A stretch of DNA of 33,015 bases, taken from positions 1 to 33,015 of the forward strand of contig CANQIS010000006.1 in the NCBI GenBank assembly GCA_947624115.1, in the 5' to 3' direction. Below the pieces are notes generated by a model. That model had not been told where the DNA came from. It saw only the letters and a program-made list of their open reading frames with translations, and ran no database searches. Source of the DNA: an uncultured Bacilli bacterium. Lineage in GTDB: Bacteria; Bacillota_I; Bacilli_A; RF39; UBA660. The first letter of the stretch is position 1; each line of letters begins with the position of its first letter. Of this stretch, positions 14,823 through 23,856 are shown one piece after another. Both the position numbers and the translations under genes were made by a program.

Positions 14823-15671
14823 CTAATATTTCATATCATCATAAGTAATTATACCTGCTCCACCAGTTATATATACCGTGTCACCAACAATCATTTTTCC
14901 CATATTACTTACAAGCATAACTGCAACATTGGCAACTTCTTCGGGTGCTACAAATCTTTTTGTAATTGTATTTTCATTATGCAAATCATTAAAGTCATCT
15001 TGCTTTAACATAGGTGTTGAAGTTGATCCTGGAGCCAGTCCGTTGACAATTATTCCGTATGGCAATAATTTTTTAGCCATACCTAAGGTAAGTGCACGTT
15101 CACCCCATTTAGAAATAATGTATGGAGAAATAGCAGGTCTTAAAGCTGAAGAAGAAGTTATATTTAAGATATTACCCTCAATTTTATTTTCAAGCATATA
15201 CTTTGTTATAACTTGTGACATAAAATACATACCTTTTAAATTTGTATCTAATATTTTATCATATTCTTCTTCAGTAGTATTTGGAAATGATGTCCCACCA
15301 TTTACTCCGGCATTGTTAACAAATATATCTATTTTTTTGTCTATACTTTCGCTTATTGACAAAAAATCTTTTTCCAAGCTACTTACTTTAAAAATATCTA
15401 ATTTAGCTATAATTACTTTACTATCTTCACATCTGCAAGTTGCTATTAATTTTTTCTTGGCTTGTTCTAGTTTTTCATTATTTCTCCCTGTTATAATAAC
15501 TGTTGCACCATTTTTTACAAATGATTCAGCAATAGAATATCCAATACCAGAAGAACCACCTGTAATAAATGCACATCTGCCAGTTAAGTAATTACCTTCT
15601 AATGTAGGTATTAAAATTTTTTCTTTTTTTACCCTTACCATTTTCTTTAATAACCTTTTAATCTTAGCCAT
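14823..15671 (-). CDS. Short-chain dehydrogenase/reductase (SDR)
   Basis: A 282-residue classical SDR. It has the NAD(P)-binding TGGSSGIG (residues 37-44), NNAG followed by VNGG, the ITSSSA serine, the YIISK active-site Tyr/Lys pair, and the GDTVYITGGAG C-terminus. About 25 basic residues precede the Rossmann fold. It lies directly downstream of the MenD-like ThDP enzyme (19-base gap), and together with the pyruvyl transferase they look like a module that makes or modifies an unusual sugar or substituent: a ThDP enzyme would form a ketone that the SDR then reduces. That pathway is inference. Start ATG 15671 has AAGAGG. Confidence 0.88.
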   Translation of the reverse strand: MAKIKRLLKKMVRVKKEKILIPTLEGNYLTGRCAFITGGSSGIGYSIAESFVKNGATVIITGRNNEKLEQAKKKLIATCRCEDSKVIIAKLDIFKVSSLEKDFLSISESIDKKIDIFVNNAGVNGGTSFPNTTEEEYDKILDTNLKGMYFMSQVITKYMLENKIEGNILNITSSSALRPAISPYIISKWGERALTLGMAKKLLPYGIIVNGLAPGSTSTPMLKQDDFNDLHNENTITKRFVAPEEVANVAVMLVSNMGKMIVGDTVYITGGAGIITYDDMKY

Positions 15672-15690
15672 ACATTTAACCTCTTTTACT

Positions 15691-17403
15691 TTACCTATTT
15701 TTTAGTTTATTAATTGTTTTCTCTCCTATTATTTTCTTTATTGAATTTTTTAATTCCTTTTTTAAATATCCATTATTTTTTAAATTTTTATTAATTAATA
15801 ATTGATATGCTTTACTTTCATCAATATCACTAACAAAAGTTTCTAAAATAATTGGCTTATCGGATTTATTTAAAAATGTTTTGCTAGCATTCATAAATTC
15901 ATTCATATTATTCGCACTTAAATATATAAAGCCACAGGTTTCTGCCCATCCTTTAGCATTTTTAAAATGATTTGCAGCTGCAATATAATCATCTATTTCT
16001 TTTTTATCTTCGCCATGAAGTTTAAATTCGATTCCACCATTATTATTGATTAGTAAAATACGTAGATTATTTTTGATATGTCTTATTCCTAGTGAATTTA
16101 AATCATAGAAAAAAGCTAAATCACCAATTACCATAAATGATAATTCATTTGATATAACACTTTGTCCAATCAAAGTTGACATACCACCATCTATCCCAAA
16201 AGCACCAACATTTGAAAAACATTGAATCGTAGGATTTAAATAAAACAAATTCCAAATTCTTAGACTATTTAATATAGAAAATTGTATTATAGAGTTCATA
16301 GGAATTTTGTCATGTAAATATTGTGCTATACTTACGTTAGAAAATGGAACACTAATATCATTTTTCAATGAAGAGGTTTCTTTTGACCATAATTCAAAAT
16401 AATCATGATTAACATTATTTTCTTCAACACGTAAAAAGAAATTCTCAACTCTACCTTTAAAAACTTTTGTTAACTTATCATATGTATCTACAACTTTTCC
16501 ATCAACAGAAACTATCCAGTGTTCTACTTCTGCAAGAGAAGTTTTTGATAATTTATTATATAATGGATAATCACCAGTTTGTCCACCGATAGTAATAAAA
16601 ATATCAGGCTTAAGTCTATCAAATTCATCATCTGTAATAATAGATAATAATAAATTACCATTAACTGAATAATTATTAGAAAAATTAGAAAGATGATTAA
16701 CATAAACAACTGAATTAGTATTATTACAAAAATAATTTATTGCATTTTTCTCTTTCTCATTAAAAGGAAGATGTTCACCAATAACAATTAGTATTTTTTT
16801 GCTAGACAAATCTATTTTTTGCATATCTTCTATTGAAATTCTAATTATAGATTTATTTTTAGGCTCAACATTGTCTATCTTAAAATCTAACCATGGAACA
16901 CATAATTGTACTGGCCCTAATCCATCATTAGATAACTCTAAAATCGCGTCATTTATTACTCTTCTACTATGATAAATATCATTGATATCACTTATAAATG
17001 GCAATTCAAATGATTTTTTTACACTATCATTAGGAAGTGATGTTTGATCTGGAGCTTGCATATATCCTTGATATTTAAATCTAGGGTGCTTTTCCATAGT
17101 TATTGCTAAAAGTGGCACTCCTTTATAATATGCTTCAGTTAAACCTGGTATATAATTTCGTGTGGCTTGAGCACTGGTACATACCATTGCAACAGGTCTA
17201 CCAGTTTGTAAATAAATTCCTATTGCAAAATAAACAGCACTTCTTTCATCAACAATTGAATAACATTTAAAATACTCATCATTTTGAAGTAATTTTACTA
17301 ACTGTACGTTTGTACCACCTGGATTGATAACAATAGTATCTATTTTATGTATTTTTAATAATTCTACTATCATTTGAACATTTTTAATATTATTTATATT
17401 CAT
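15691..17403 (-). CDS. MenD-like thiamine-diphosphate-dependent enzyme
   Basis: A 570-residue three-domain ThDP enzyme. The N-terminal PYR domain has VDERSA (Glu53, the cofactor-activating glutamate), CTSAQATRNYIPGLTEAYY and VPLLAITMEKHP. The C-terminal PP domain has GIDGGMSTLIG and GDLAFFYDLNSL ... NNNGG, the MenD form of the ThDP motif (GDL, not GDG). MenD's usual N-terminal SPGSRS is NPGGTN here and its GGGIF loop is GGIEF, so the substrate is probably not the menaquinone intermediate. In this setting it may join a two-carbon or larger acyl unit from a 2-oxo acid to a sugar, as YerE does for yersiniose, before SDR reduction. Start ATG 17403 has AGGTGAT. Family sure, substrate unknown. Confidence 0.8.
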   Translation of the reverse strand: MNINNIKNVQMIVELLKIHKIDTIVINPGGTNVQLVKLLQNDEYFKCYSIVDERSAVYFAIGIYLQTGRPVAMVCTSAQATRNYIPGLTEAYYKGVPLLAITMEKHPRFKYQGYMQAPDQTSLPNDSVKKSFELPFISDINDIYHSRRVINDAILELSNDGLGPVQLCVPWLDFKIDNVEPKNKSIIRISIEDMQKIDLSSKKILIVIGEHLPFNEKEKNAINYFCNNTNSVVYVNHLSNFSNNYSVNGNLLLSIITDDEFDRLKPDIFITIGGQTGDYPLYNKLSKTSLAEVEHWIVSVDGKVVDTYDKLTKVFKGRVENFFLRVEENNVNHDYFELWSKETSSLKNDISVPFSNVSIAQYLHDKIPMNSIIQFSILNSLRIWNLFYLNPTIQCFSNVGAFGIDGGMSTLIGQSVISNELSFMVIGDLAFFYDLNSLGIRHIKNNLRILLINNNGGIEFKLHGEDKKEIDDYIAAANHFKNAKGWAETCGFIYLSANNMNEFMNASKTFLNKSDKPIILETFVSDIDESKAYQLLINKNLKNNGYLKKELKNSIKKIIGEKTINKLKNR

Positions 17404-17411
17404 AAATCATA

Positions 17412-18563
17412 TCACCTATTTTCTATAACTTTTTCTAAACTTATTATAAAACTTTTCTTTTTATCCTCTATCAATTTTTGAGATTTCTTTTGTGTTTCTA
17501 AAAGTTCTTTCCTATTTTCAATATATTGTAATGTTTTATTAAAAGCCGACTCACTATCTTCAGTTTTTCCATTGATAACATATTCATACTCTAAACTATT
17601 GAAAAGACCTTCAAATTTTCTACTATAAGAAACTGGTATAGTCAAAACTCCAGCAGAAAATGCTGCAATAGTTGAATGCATTCTAGATCCAATAAATATA
17701 TCCATATTAGAAATATAACTTTTAGCATCAATAGGGTTTGTAAAAACTGGAGCTAAAATACAATTTTCAATTTTCTTTGCTAACTTTTCACATATAGCAT
17801 AATCATCATCATGGGCATTTTCTGATAAGTCTATTACATGAGGAATTAAATAGACTTGATAATCAGGATTATTAGAAAAATATTTTATAACTTTTTCTAT
17901 ATAATTTTTATAATCTATGGTTAAATCAAACTGATTCAAAGAATTAAAGCCACCTTTATATAATAAACCTGATACATTAATTCCTACTTTTATTTTTTTA
18001 GATTCTATATTGTATTTTGAGCTGTCATAAGGAAGAAAAAATGCCATATCTGTAACTAATTCTGTATTATTTATTTTAAAGTCCTTTTCAACTATATCTA
18101 GTGACATTTTATCTCTACAATAAATTTTCTTTGCCTTTTTCAAAATTTTGATAGCAATTTTTCTTGAGTCATCTTCAAAAGGACCATACGTTTGAGGCAA
18201 TAGAATATAATTTTTACATAAAAATTCTGCTAACAATTTATTTTTAGCTAATCTCTTAAAATACTCTTTTGAATATATATCTGAGAAACTGTCACCCATA
18301 GTTGCGTCCAAAATAATATCGCAATCATGTAGGGCTCTTATATATGTTAGTCTTAAATCCTTTATTTTAGTTTTAACATTTATAAACTTAAAATTTGGGA
18401 ATCTTTCTTTAATGCTACCTAATCTAGTATTGCTAAAATTATATATTGTAGTATTCTCTTTTAAAGGTGAATAATCATTAAGAATAGAAATTATAGAATA
18501 AGTTAATGCCTCACAGCCCTTGTTTGGTGAAACAAATTCACATCCCATTAGACCTATTTTCAT
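17412..18563 (-). CDS. Polysaccharide pyruvyl transferase family protein
   Basis: A 383-residue member of the PS_pyruv_trans family (CsaB/WcaK-like), beginning MKIGLMGCEFVSPNKGCEAL, with LLPQTYGPF in the middle and the family's IGSRMHSTIAAFSAGVLTIPVSYS segment near residue 300. These enzymes transfer pyruvate from phosphoenolpyruvate to sugar residues as ketals, adding negative charge to the polymer; some family members do other transfers. It overlaps the WbsX-type gene by 26 bases and is followed by the MenD-like gene after eight bases. ATG 18563 has AAGGAG upstream. Confidence 0.88.
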   Translation of the reverse strand: MKIGLMGCEFVSPNKGCEALTYSIISILNDYSPLKENTTIYNFSNTRLGSIKERFPNFKFINVKTKIKDLRLTYIRALHDCDIILDATMGDSFSDIYSKEYFKRLAKNKLLAEFLCKNYILLPQTYGPFEDDSRKIAIKILKKAKKIYCRDKMSLDIVEKDFKINNTELVTDMAFFLPYDSSKYNIESKKIKVGINVSGLLYKGGFNSLNQFDLTIDYKNYIEKVIKYFSNNPDYQVYLIPHVIDLSENAHDDDYAICEKLAKKIENCILAPVFTNPIDAKSYISNMDIFIGSRMHSTIAAFSAGVLTIPVSYSRKFEGLFNSLEYEYVINGKTEDSESAFNKTLQYIENRKELLETQKKSQKLIEDKKKSFIISLEKVIENR

Positions 18564-19620
18564 TTTCTTTCCACTCCTTAATCCATTCTAAATATTTATA
18601 ACCGTTTTGTTCCGTTGGCTCAAGCATCATACCCTCTGCCCATTCATTCCATGCATTAATAAAAACAAACTCATCGTTTTTTATTAAATTCATATATTTA
18701 ACAAAATTATCTTTTTTAACAGGGGTTATTATATAACCTCTATATGAATGTCTAGGTGTATTATCCCACTCAAAAAACAAACCTCTTATAACATTATTAT
18801 TAGATTCATAATTCTTGCACATCAATTTTAAAAGTTTATCACCATTATATATAATAATATTTTTTATATTAAAAGTGTGTGAAAGAGCTTTTAGTTTATT
18901 TATAGTTCTTTTTGGTATAGATAATAAAGTATGTTTATATTGGTCTAGTATATAGGTCGGTTCTCTTAAATGTATTAATCTACTATAATCAATATCATTA
19001 TTTATAAGGTTTTTCCAATTAGAAGTTTGATATGTTTCTATTATACAAATTCCATTAAATCCATTTTCTTTACACTTCTTATCAAAAAAACTAAACATTT
19101 CTTTTTTTTCTGCAAATTTGGAATTAAAAATTAATAATAATGGCATATTATTTCTTTTTTGATACCTAGAATCTTTAAAAAATGGTAGTAAGTAATTAAA
19201 ATGTTCTTCCCATTCTTTCTCTTTTCCATATTTTTGTTCTAATAAAAGTTCTTTAGAGCCTTCCCAAGAACGAAACCAACTATGATTTGCCCAACAAAAG
19301 AAAAATTCAATATCTATATCTTTGTTACTTAATAACATTTCAGCAGGTTTTTCTAATATTTTTTTACCAGTAAAATAGTAATGATAAAAAATAAGCCCAT
19401 CAACTTTGTATTTTTTTAATAAATTTTCTTGCCATTTTAAAGTATCAACATTATCCAAAGAATAATAATTGTTATTCAATGGAATTTTAGGTTGAATATG
19501 TTTTTTAAATAGTGGCTTTGCTTTTTTTACATTCACCCATTCTGTAAATCCTTTTCCCCACCATTCATCATTTTCTGGTATACAATGAAATTGTGGCAAA
19601 TAATATGCAAATATTTTCAT
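18538..19620 (-). CDS. WbsX-type glycosyltransferase (GH99-like fold)
   Basis: A 360-residue protein with the hallmark start MKIFAYYLPQFHCIPENDEWWGKGFTEW split across its first 30 residues, and the C-terminal NAWNEWAEGMMLEP motif of the WbsX family (Glyco_tran_WbsX, related to endo-mannosidase family GH99). WbsX proteins occur in O-antigen and capsule clusters and are treated as glycosyltransferases, although hydrolase activity is possible. Full length. ATG 19620 has GAAAGGAG. It ends in TGA, showing TGA is a stop in this genome. Part of the coupled EPS operon. Confidence 0.88.
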   Translation of the reverse strand: MKIFAYYLPQFHCIPENDEWWGKGFTEWVNVKKAKPLFKKHIQPKIPLNNNYYSLDNVDTLKWQENLLKKYKVDGLIFYHYYFTGKKILEKPAEMLLSNKDIDIEFFFCWANHSWFRSWEGSKELLLEQKYGKEKEWEEHFNYLLPFFKDSRYQKRNNMPLLLIFNSKFAEKKEMFSFFDKKCKENGFNGICIIETYQTSNWKNLINNDIDYSRLIHLREPTYILDQYKHTLLSIPKRTINKLKALSHTFNIKNIIIYNGDKLLKLMCKNYESNNNVIRGLFFEWDNTPRHSYRGYIITPVKKDNFVKYMNLIKNDEFVFINAWNEWAEGMMLEPTEQNGYKYLEWIKEWKENENRSNGM

Positions 19621-19645
19621 TTGTTCTTACTCCTTTCAAATTTAC

Positions 19646-20752
19646 TTAATAATTTAATATACTCATATAAGGAACAGTAGCATCTGCGCCCAAATAAACA
19701 TAATACAAATACCAAAAGGCAAGCATAAAAACTATAACTAACGAGTTGACAATTATACGTGATGATGTACCTTTAAAACATTTAGATATTTGTGAAATAA
19801 CAAATATATTAAAATAGCCAAAATAATATGATAATCTTTGTGTATAAGGTACAAAAAAGGCTAAATGGTATAATAGAAATTCAATCCAAATAAAATATAT
19901 AAAATCGGTACAATTAGTATTTTTTTTCAACAATTTATATAATAAAACAGTTATAAGAAATATCATTGCTTTGAAAACGTAATCAATTAATATTACATTT
20001 CCAGTGCTATCAGAAGAGGCATAAAATGTATATCTAGAATCTATAATTCCATTGCTAGTAAGAAAAGATATTATTTGATTATAGTAGCACATAAATAGAA
20101 ATATAATTAAAAATGTTAACATGGAAATAACTATTTTTATAGTAGAGCTAATTTTAGAATTTGAAAGCATTATAATCAAAATTATTGGTATTCCAATAAT
20201 AACTGAATTATGGAACGATAATGCTAAAAGGAACAATAACAAAACCTTTACATATGATTTATCCTTTATATATTTATAGCTATATAAAACTATTGCTATG
20301 GAAATACTTTGACGTACCATATTTAATGATCTATTATAATAAAGTAGCAAAAATGCTAAATATGATAACCATAAAGGACATTTATATTCCTTCTCTGCAT
20401 AAGAACAAGCTTTAAAAACAAAAAATTGAATTATTAATTGTAATAAAAAATATAATATATTAATATTAGTTGTATATCTAGAAACTATATAATTTATAAA
20501 TGCATATCCAATTTCAACTGCCGTACGTGAATGCAAAAGAGAAAAATTATTTGAGACTAAAGCCGCAGAAAATACTCTTTTCACATAAAAGATAGTATCA
20601 GTGCCAATTCCCTCTGCACGTAATCCAGCTAAAATACTAGGAATAATTACTGTTAAAATGGCAAAAAGTATTTTTGGAAATTTTTTCTGTGATTTAGAGT
20701 ATAGAAATGCAAATATTGTACTTATAAAAAATATAAATAGATAAATCATCAT
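19646..20752 (-). CDS. EpsG-family polysaccharide polymerase (Wzy)
   Basis: A membrane protein of about 368 residues with roughly ten predicted spans and the EpsG-family features near the N-terminus (LRAEGIGTDTIFYVKR near 48-63, then GYAFINYIVSR). It is expected to polymerise repeat units outside the membrane after flipping. The track start at 20761 is TTG immediately after the previous stop. ATG 20752 or 20749 is more likely, giving MMIYLFIFFIS; the ribosome binding site (AAGAAAG) does not decide firmly. Only one Wzy-like gene is present, as expected for one repeat unit. Confidence 0.85.
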   Translation of the reverse strand: MMIYLFIFFISTIFAFLYSKSQKKFPKILFAILTVIIPSILAGLRAEGIGTDTIFYVKRVFSAALVSNNFSLLHSRTAVEIGYAFINYIVSRYTTNINILYFLLQLIIQFFVFKACSYAEKEYKCPLWLSYLAFLLLYYNRSLNMVRQSISIAIVLYSYKYIKDKSYVKVLLLFLLALSFHNSVIIGIPIILIIMLSNSKISSTIKIVISMLTFLIIFLFMCYYNQIISFLTSNGIIDSRYTFYASSDSTGNVILIDYVFKAMIFLITVLLYKLLKKNTNCTDFIYFIWIEFLLYHLAFFVPYTQRLSYYFGYFNIFVISQISKCFKGTSSRIIVNSLVIVFMLAFWYLYYVYLGADATVPYMSILNY

Positions 20753-20761
20753 AAATATCAA

Positions 20762-21754
20762 CTACTTTCTTAATAATATATACAACTTCACTACACTATA
20801 ATACAAGTGCAACTTATTATCAATTAACAATTTAATTAAAAATAAATTTTTCTTTTTTTCATTTGTTTTACAAATTTTTACGTCTTTTAATTTTTTAATT
20901 TCTTCCATCTCATATAGATTTTCAACTATATGTTTAAATTCTCTAAATGAAACATTAGTTGTCTTAATTAAATACTTTAATTTCATATTTAATCTTGAAA
21001 ACACAGCACTTTTTACTTTTGATATACTTACATTATATTTCGCAAATGTTGAAAATACTTTTATGTTATCTTCACACTCTCTTATTCTGCTATTCAAGTT
21101 ACCACTTTTAGTAGCGCTATTTACATTAACATAATAGTTATACCCACAAGTATTAATATATCCCATTTTACCATGATTTTTATAGCACTTCCTAATAAAT
21201 ACTAAATCCTCGGCAAATTTTAAATTAATATCAAAGCGAGTATTTCCAACTGCATTTCTTCTTATAAAAAGTCCACCACCATAACAAAAAAAAGGTGATT
21301 CAATAAATAAAGAAAAATTATTATCATCTATAATTACTGAATTATTAGAATAAATATTAGTTTCAATTATTTCTTCATTCTCATTAACTATTTTATATCC
21401 ACTTCTAACTATATTTAAATTGTTTTTTTCTGCAAAATTATATAATAATTCAATATAGTTATTATCTAAATAATCATCATGATCTAAAAATAATATATAT
21501 TTTCCCTCTGCTTTAGAAATTCCCATATTTCTAGCACTACTAACGCCCCCATTAGCTTTATAGTAGTAACTGATATTCTTATACTTTTCTTTCAACTTTT
21601 TGCAAACAAATTCAGTATTATCCAAGGATCCATCATTTATTAATATAATTTGAAAATCATCAAATGATAATGTTTGATTCTTTATAGATTCAACACATCT
21701 TTCGATATATTTTGCTCCATTATATATAGGGATAATTATTGAAATCTTAATCAT
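20762..21754 (-). CDS. Glycosyltransferase family 2
   Basis: A 330-residue GT-A fold enzyme: KISIIIPIYNGAKYIERCVE at the start, NDGSLDNT, GGVSSARNMGIS near 80-90, and the metal-binding LDHDDYLD. The C-terminal half is basic and helical, as in EpsJ/CpsJ-type capsule transferases that sit at the membrane. It adds a sugar from a nucleotide donor to the undecaprenyl-linked repeat unit; donor and linkage cannot be read. ATG 21754 overlaps the end of the upstream GT2 gene by eight bases. Confidence 0.9.
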   Translation of the reverse strand: MIKISIIIPIYNGAKYIERCVESIKNQTLSFDDFQIILINDGSLDNTEFVCKKLKEKYKNISYYYKANGGVSSARNMGISKAEGKYILFLDHDDYLDNNYIELLYNFAEKNNLNIVRSGYKIVNENEEIIETNIYSNNSVIIDDNNFSLFIESPFFCYGGGLFIRRNAVGNTRFDINLKFAEDLVFIRKCYKNHGKMGYINTCGYNYYVNVNSATKSGNLNSRIRECEDNIKVFSTFAKYNVSISKVKSAVFSRLNMKLKYLIKTTNVSFREFKHIVENLYEMEEIKKLKDVKICKTNEKKKNLFLIKLLIDNKLHLYYSVVKLYILLRK

Positions 21755-22643
21755 AATTTCCCAAACTTTCCAATTCTTTTATAAGAATTTTTGCTGAATT
21801 ATAAGCATTCTTATATATGAATAAATTTTTTTCTCTTTTATTTCTTTTAACTGAATTTGTCGCAGAATCTTCATTATGAAATACTTCTAATCTTGGATTA
21901 TAAACTGATTTTAAGTTATATTTTTTTAATCTAACAGCTAATACTTTTTCTTCTAAATACATATATGTTCTAGAATCTAAACCATCAAATTTATCTATAT
22001 ATACCTTTGAGAAAATTAAAAATGCTCCATGCAAAACAATATTTTCTTGTCTTATATTTACATTTTGTTCGCTATATAGATTACTCTTTTTAGTTGGATT
22101 TAATTTTAAATACCATTTTTTAATTAAATCATATAGAAATTGGATATATAACAAATTACATATATACATAGCAATATATCTTTTCTTTCTAGCCTTTATT
22201 TCTTTTAATGTAATTAAATTTTGTTGAATTGGAGTAATTTTATTATTTGGAAGTAAGATTTTTGGACCTAAAACTGCAAATTTACTTTTTTCGTATTCTT
22301 TCTCAACCACTTTTAAAAAGTCATTATGTAAAAGATATGTATCATTATTTATCATAGCAATAAAATCAACATTATAATTTTCTTTAATATATCTAAATCC
22401 TAAATTATTTCCATTTGCAAAACCTAGATTTTTTTCACTAAATATCAATTTAACATTAACTTTATCTTTATAAATTTTTTTCAATTTTTCACCAGAATTA
22501 TTAGGCGAACAATTATCAACTATTACTATAATATAATCATCTTTTGCTACGTTTTTTTCTATGGAAGTAACACATTTTTTTGTATCATCAATTGTGTTAT
22601 AATGTAAAATCAAAAAAGCTATTTTCTTTGTAATTTTTTTCAT
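21747..22643 (-). CDS. Glycosyltransferase family 2, rhamnosyltransferase-like (WbbL type)
   Basis: A 298-residue GT2. IAFLILHYNTIDDTKKCV at the start, VDNCSPNNSG, NLGFANGNNLG, INNDT as the metal site, then YLEEKVLAVRLKK and VFHNEDSAT, matching the pattern of WbbL/RfbF-type rhamnosyltransferases (where YLEE is usually ED). It probably uses dTDP-rhamnose made with the RmlA and RmlCD proteins of this cluster. Its start overlaps the 3' end of the kinase-like gene by 47 bases in another frame; a GAAAGG lies about 13 bases before ATG 22643. Confidence 0.85.
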   Translation of the reverse strand: MKKITKKIAFLILHYNTIDDTKKCVTSIEKNVAKDDYIIVIVDNCSPNNSGEKLKKIYKDKVNVKLIFSEKNLGFANGNNLGFRYIKENYNVDFIAMINNDTYLLHNDFLKVVEKEYEKSKFAVLGPKILLPNNKITPIQQNLITLKEIKARKKRYIAMYICNLLYIQFLYDLIKKWYLKLNPTKKSNLYSEQNVNIRQENIVLHGAFLIFSKVYIDKFDGLDSRTYMYLEEKVLAVRLKKYNLKSVYNPRLEVFHNEDSATNSVKRNKREKNLFIYKNAYNSAKILIKELESLGNYD

Positions 22644-23856
22644 TTTCTATCACTAGCATTCCTTTCATCTTTTCTATCTTATTCAAATATTTTGTTTCAT
22701 AAATATTTGGATATATATTTTCAACCATATTAATAAAACTAACCACATCATCCCATTTATACATATCAGGCTTATATAACCAACCTAACGATTTTAAAAC
22801 TTTCTTTGAAAAAATATTTTTGCTACTTAAGTACTCATTTTTATCAATAATGCAATAACCAAAATCTATTAATTTAACATTAGTTAATCTTTCTCCAGTA
22901 AAAATAAGCAATATATTGTCCTCTCTTATATCTCTATGAATAATTTGTTCATCAATTAATATTTTCAATATATCTGTCATTTTATCAATAAAAATTTTTA
23001 AATTTTCAGATGAAAGACAATTCTCTTTCAAGTATTCGCCCAAAGTTTGTCCTTTATAAAATTCATAAATATTATAATTTTTTTTATCGGAATATTTTAT
23101 ATCAACTCCTATATTATAATCTTTTAATAATTTATAAGCATTATACTCTTTTTTTGATGTTTTAAAATAATCATAGCCTTTTAAGAAAAATTTATTATTG
23201 TTTTTCATTATTTCAAAATAAACTGTGCCAAACTTTATTTCATTTTTATTTCTTTCAATATATTTTATATTTTTAAATTTTTTATTTAAATTAAATTTAG
23301 CTATTATAGTATTAATTTTTTTAATTGGATAAAATGCTAATTTTGACATTAATCCAGGAAATTTTGATTTTACATATTTATATAAAAATCTTAAGTGTTG
23401 ACTATTTTTCAAGTATTTATACTTATTTTTTAATAAATCATTTATCCCTATTTCCCTGTTTGAACAATAATAATACTTATAGTCATTTTTTTTCATGTAA
23501 TTTTCTAATTCCAAAATTAATTCATTAGTTGTATATTGTCTACCACGTTTTTTGCATATAAACTCTTTAGTGCTAAATTTAAAAATATTACTATGACAAT
23601 AAGCATCATACAAAATAACCATTTCTTTATCATATTCACTAATGCCATTATCCAATAATTTTTCTTCCCAATTAGGATCTAAAAATCCAATATTATTACT
23701 AATAATTTTTAACTTCAAATTATTTATTTTTTTTAATTTTTCTAAATCTTGTCTAATTTTCCTAGAAGAGTAATTTTTTCTTTTCAAAACATAGACAAAA
23801 TTATTATCTTGCTGAAGAATAATATATGGTAAGCTAGAATTTTCACATTTATTCAT
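22597..23856 (-). CDS. Kinase-like protein (WaaP/RIO-type fold) with an unassigned N-terminal domain
   Basis: A 419-residue protein. From about residue 205 to 400 it has a protein-kinase-like domain: KFFLKGYDY (candidate ATP-binding Lys), the catalytic loop IIHRDIREDNILL and the metal motif LIDFGYC. The pattern resembles lipopolysaccharide core kinases (WaaP/Kdo kinase) and other small-molecule kinases. The first 190 residues (ILYDAYCHSN, KKRGRQYTTNEL) match nothing I recognise. Set among glycosyltransferases, it may phosphorylate a sugar or lipid intermediate, or regulate the pathway. ATG 23856 overlaps the previous stop (ATGA), so it is coupled to the GT2 gene upstream. Confidence 0.65.
   Translation of the reverse strand: MNKCENSSLPYIILQQDNNFVYVLKRKNYSSRKIRQDLEKLKKINNLKLKIISNNIGFLDPNWEEKLLDNGISEYDKEMVILYDAYCHSNIFKFSTKEFICKKRGRQYTTNELILELENYMKKNDYKYYYCSNREIGINDLLKNKYKYLKNSQHLRFLYKYVKSKFPGLMSKLAFYPIKKINTIIAKFNLNKKFKNIKYIERNKNEIKFGTVYFEIMKNNNKFFLKGYDYFKTSKKEYNAYKLLKDYNIGVDIKYSDKKNYNIYEFYKGQTLGEYLKENCLSSENLKIFIDKMTDILKILIDEQIIHRDIREDNILLIFTGERLTNVKLIDFGYCIIDKNEYLSSKNIFSKKVLKSLGWLYKPDMYKWDDVVSFINMVENIYPNIYETKYLNKIEKMKGMLVIENEKNYKENSFFDFTL

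Noticed and set aside
14878-15591. Plus-strand 237-aa ORF
   Set aside because: Fully antisense to the SDR gene, which has all family motifs; low-complexity Ser/Ile/Leu translation typical of a shadow frame.
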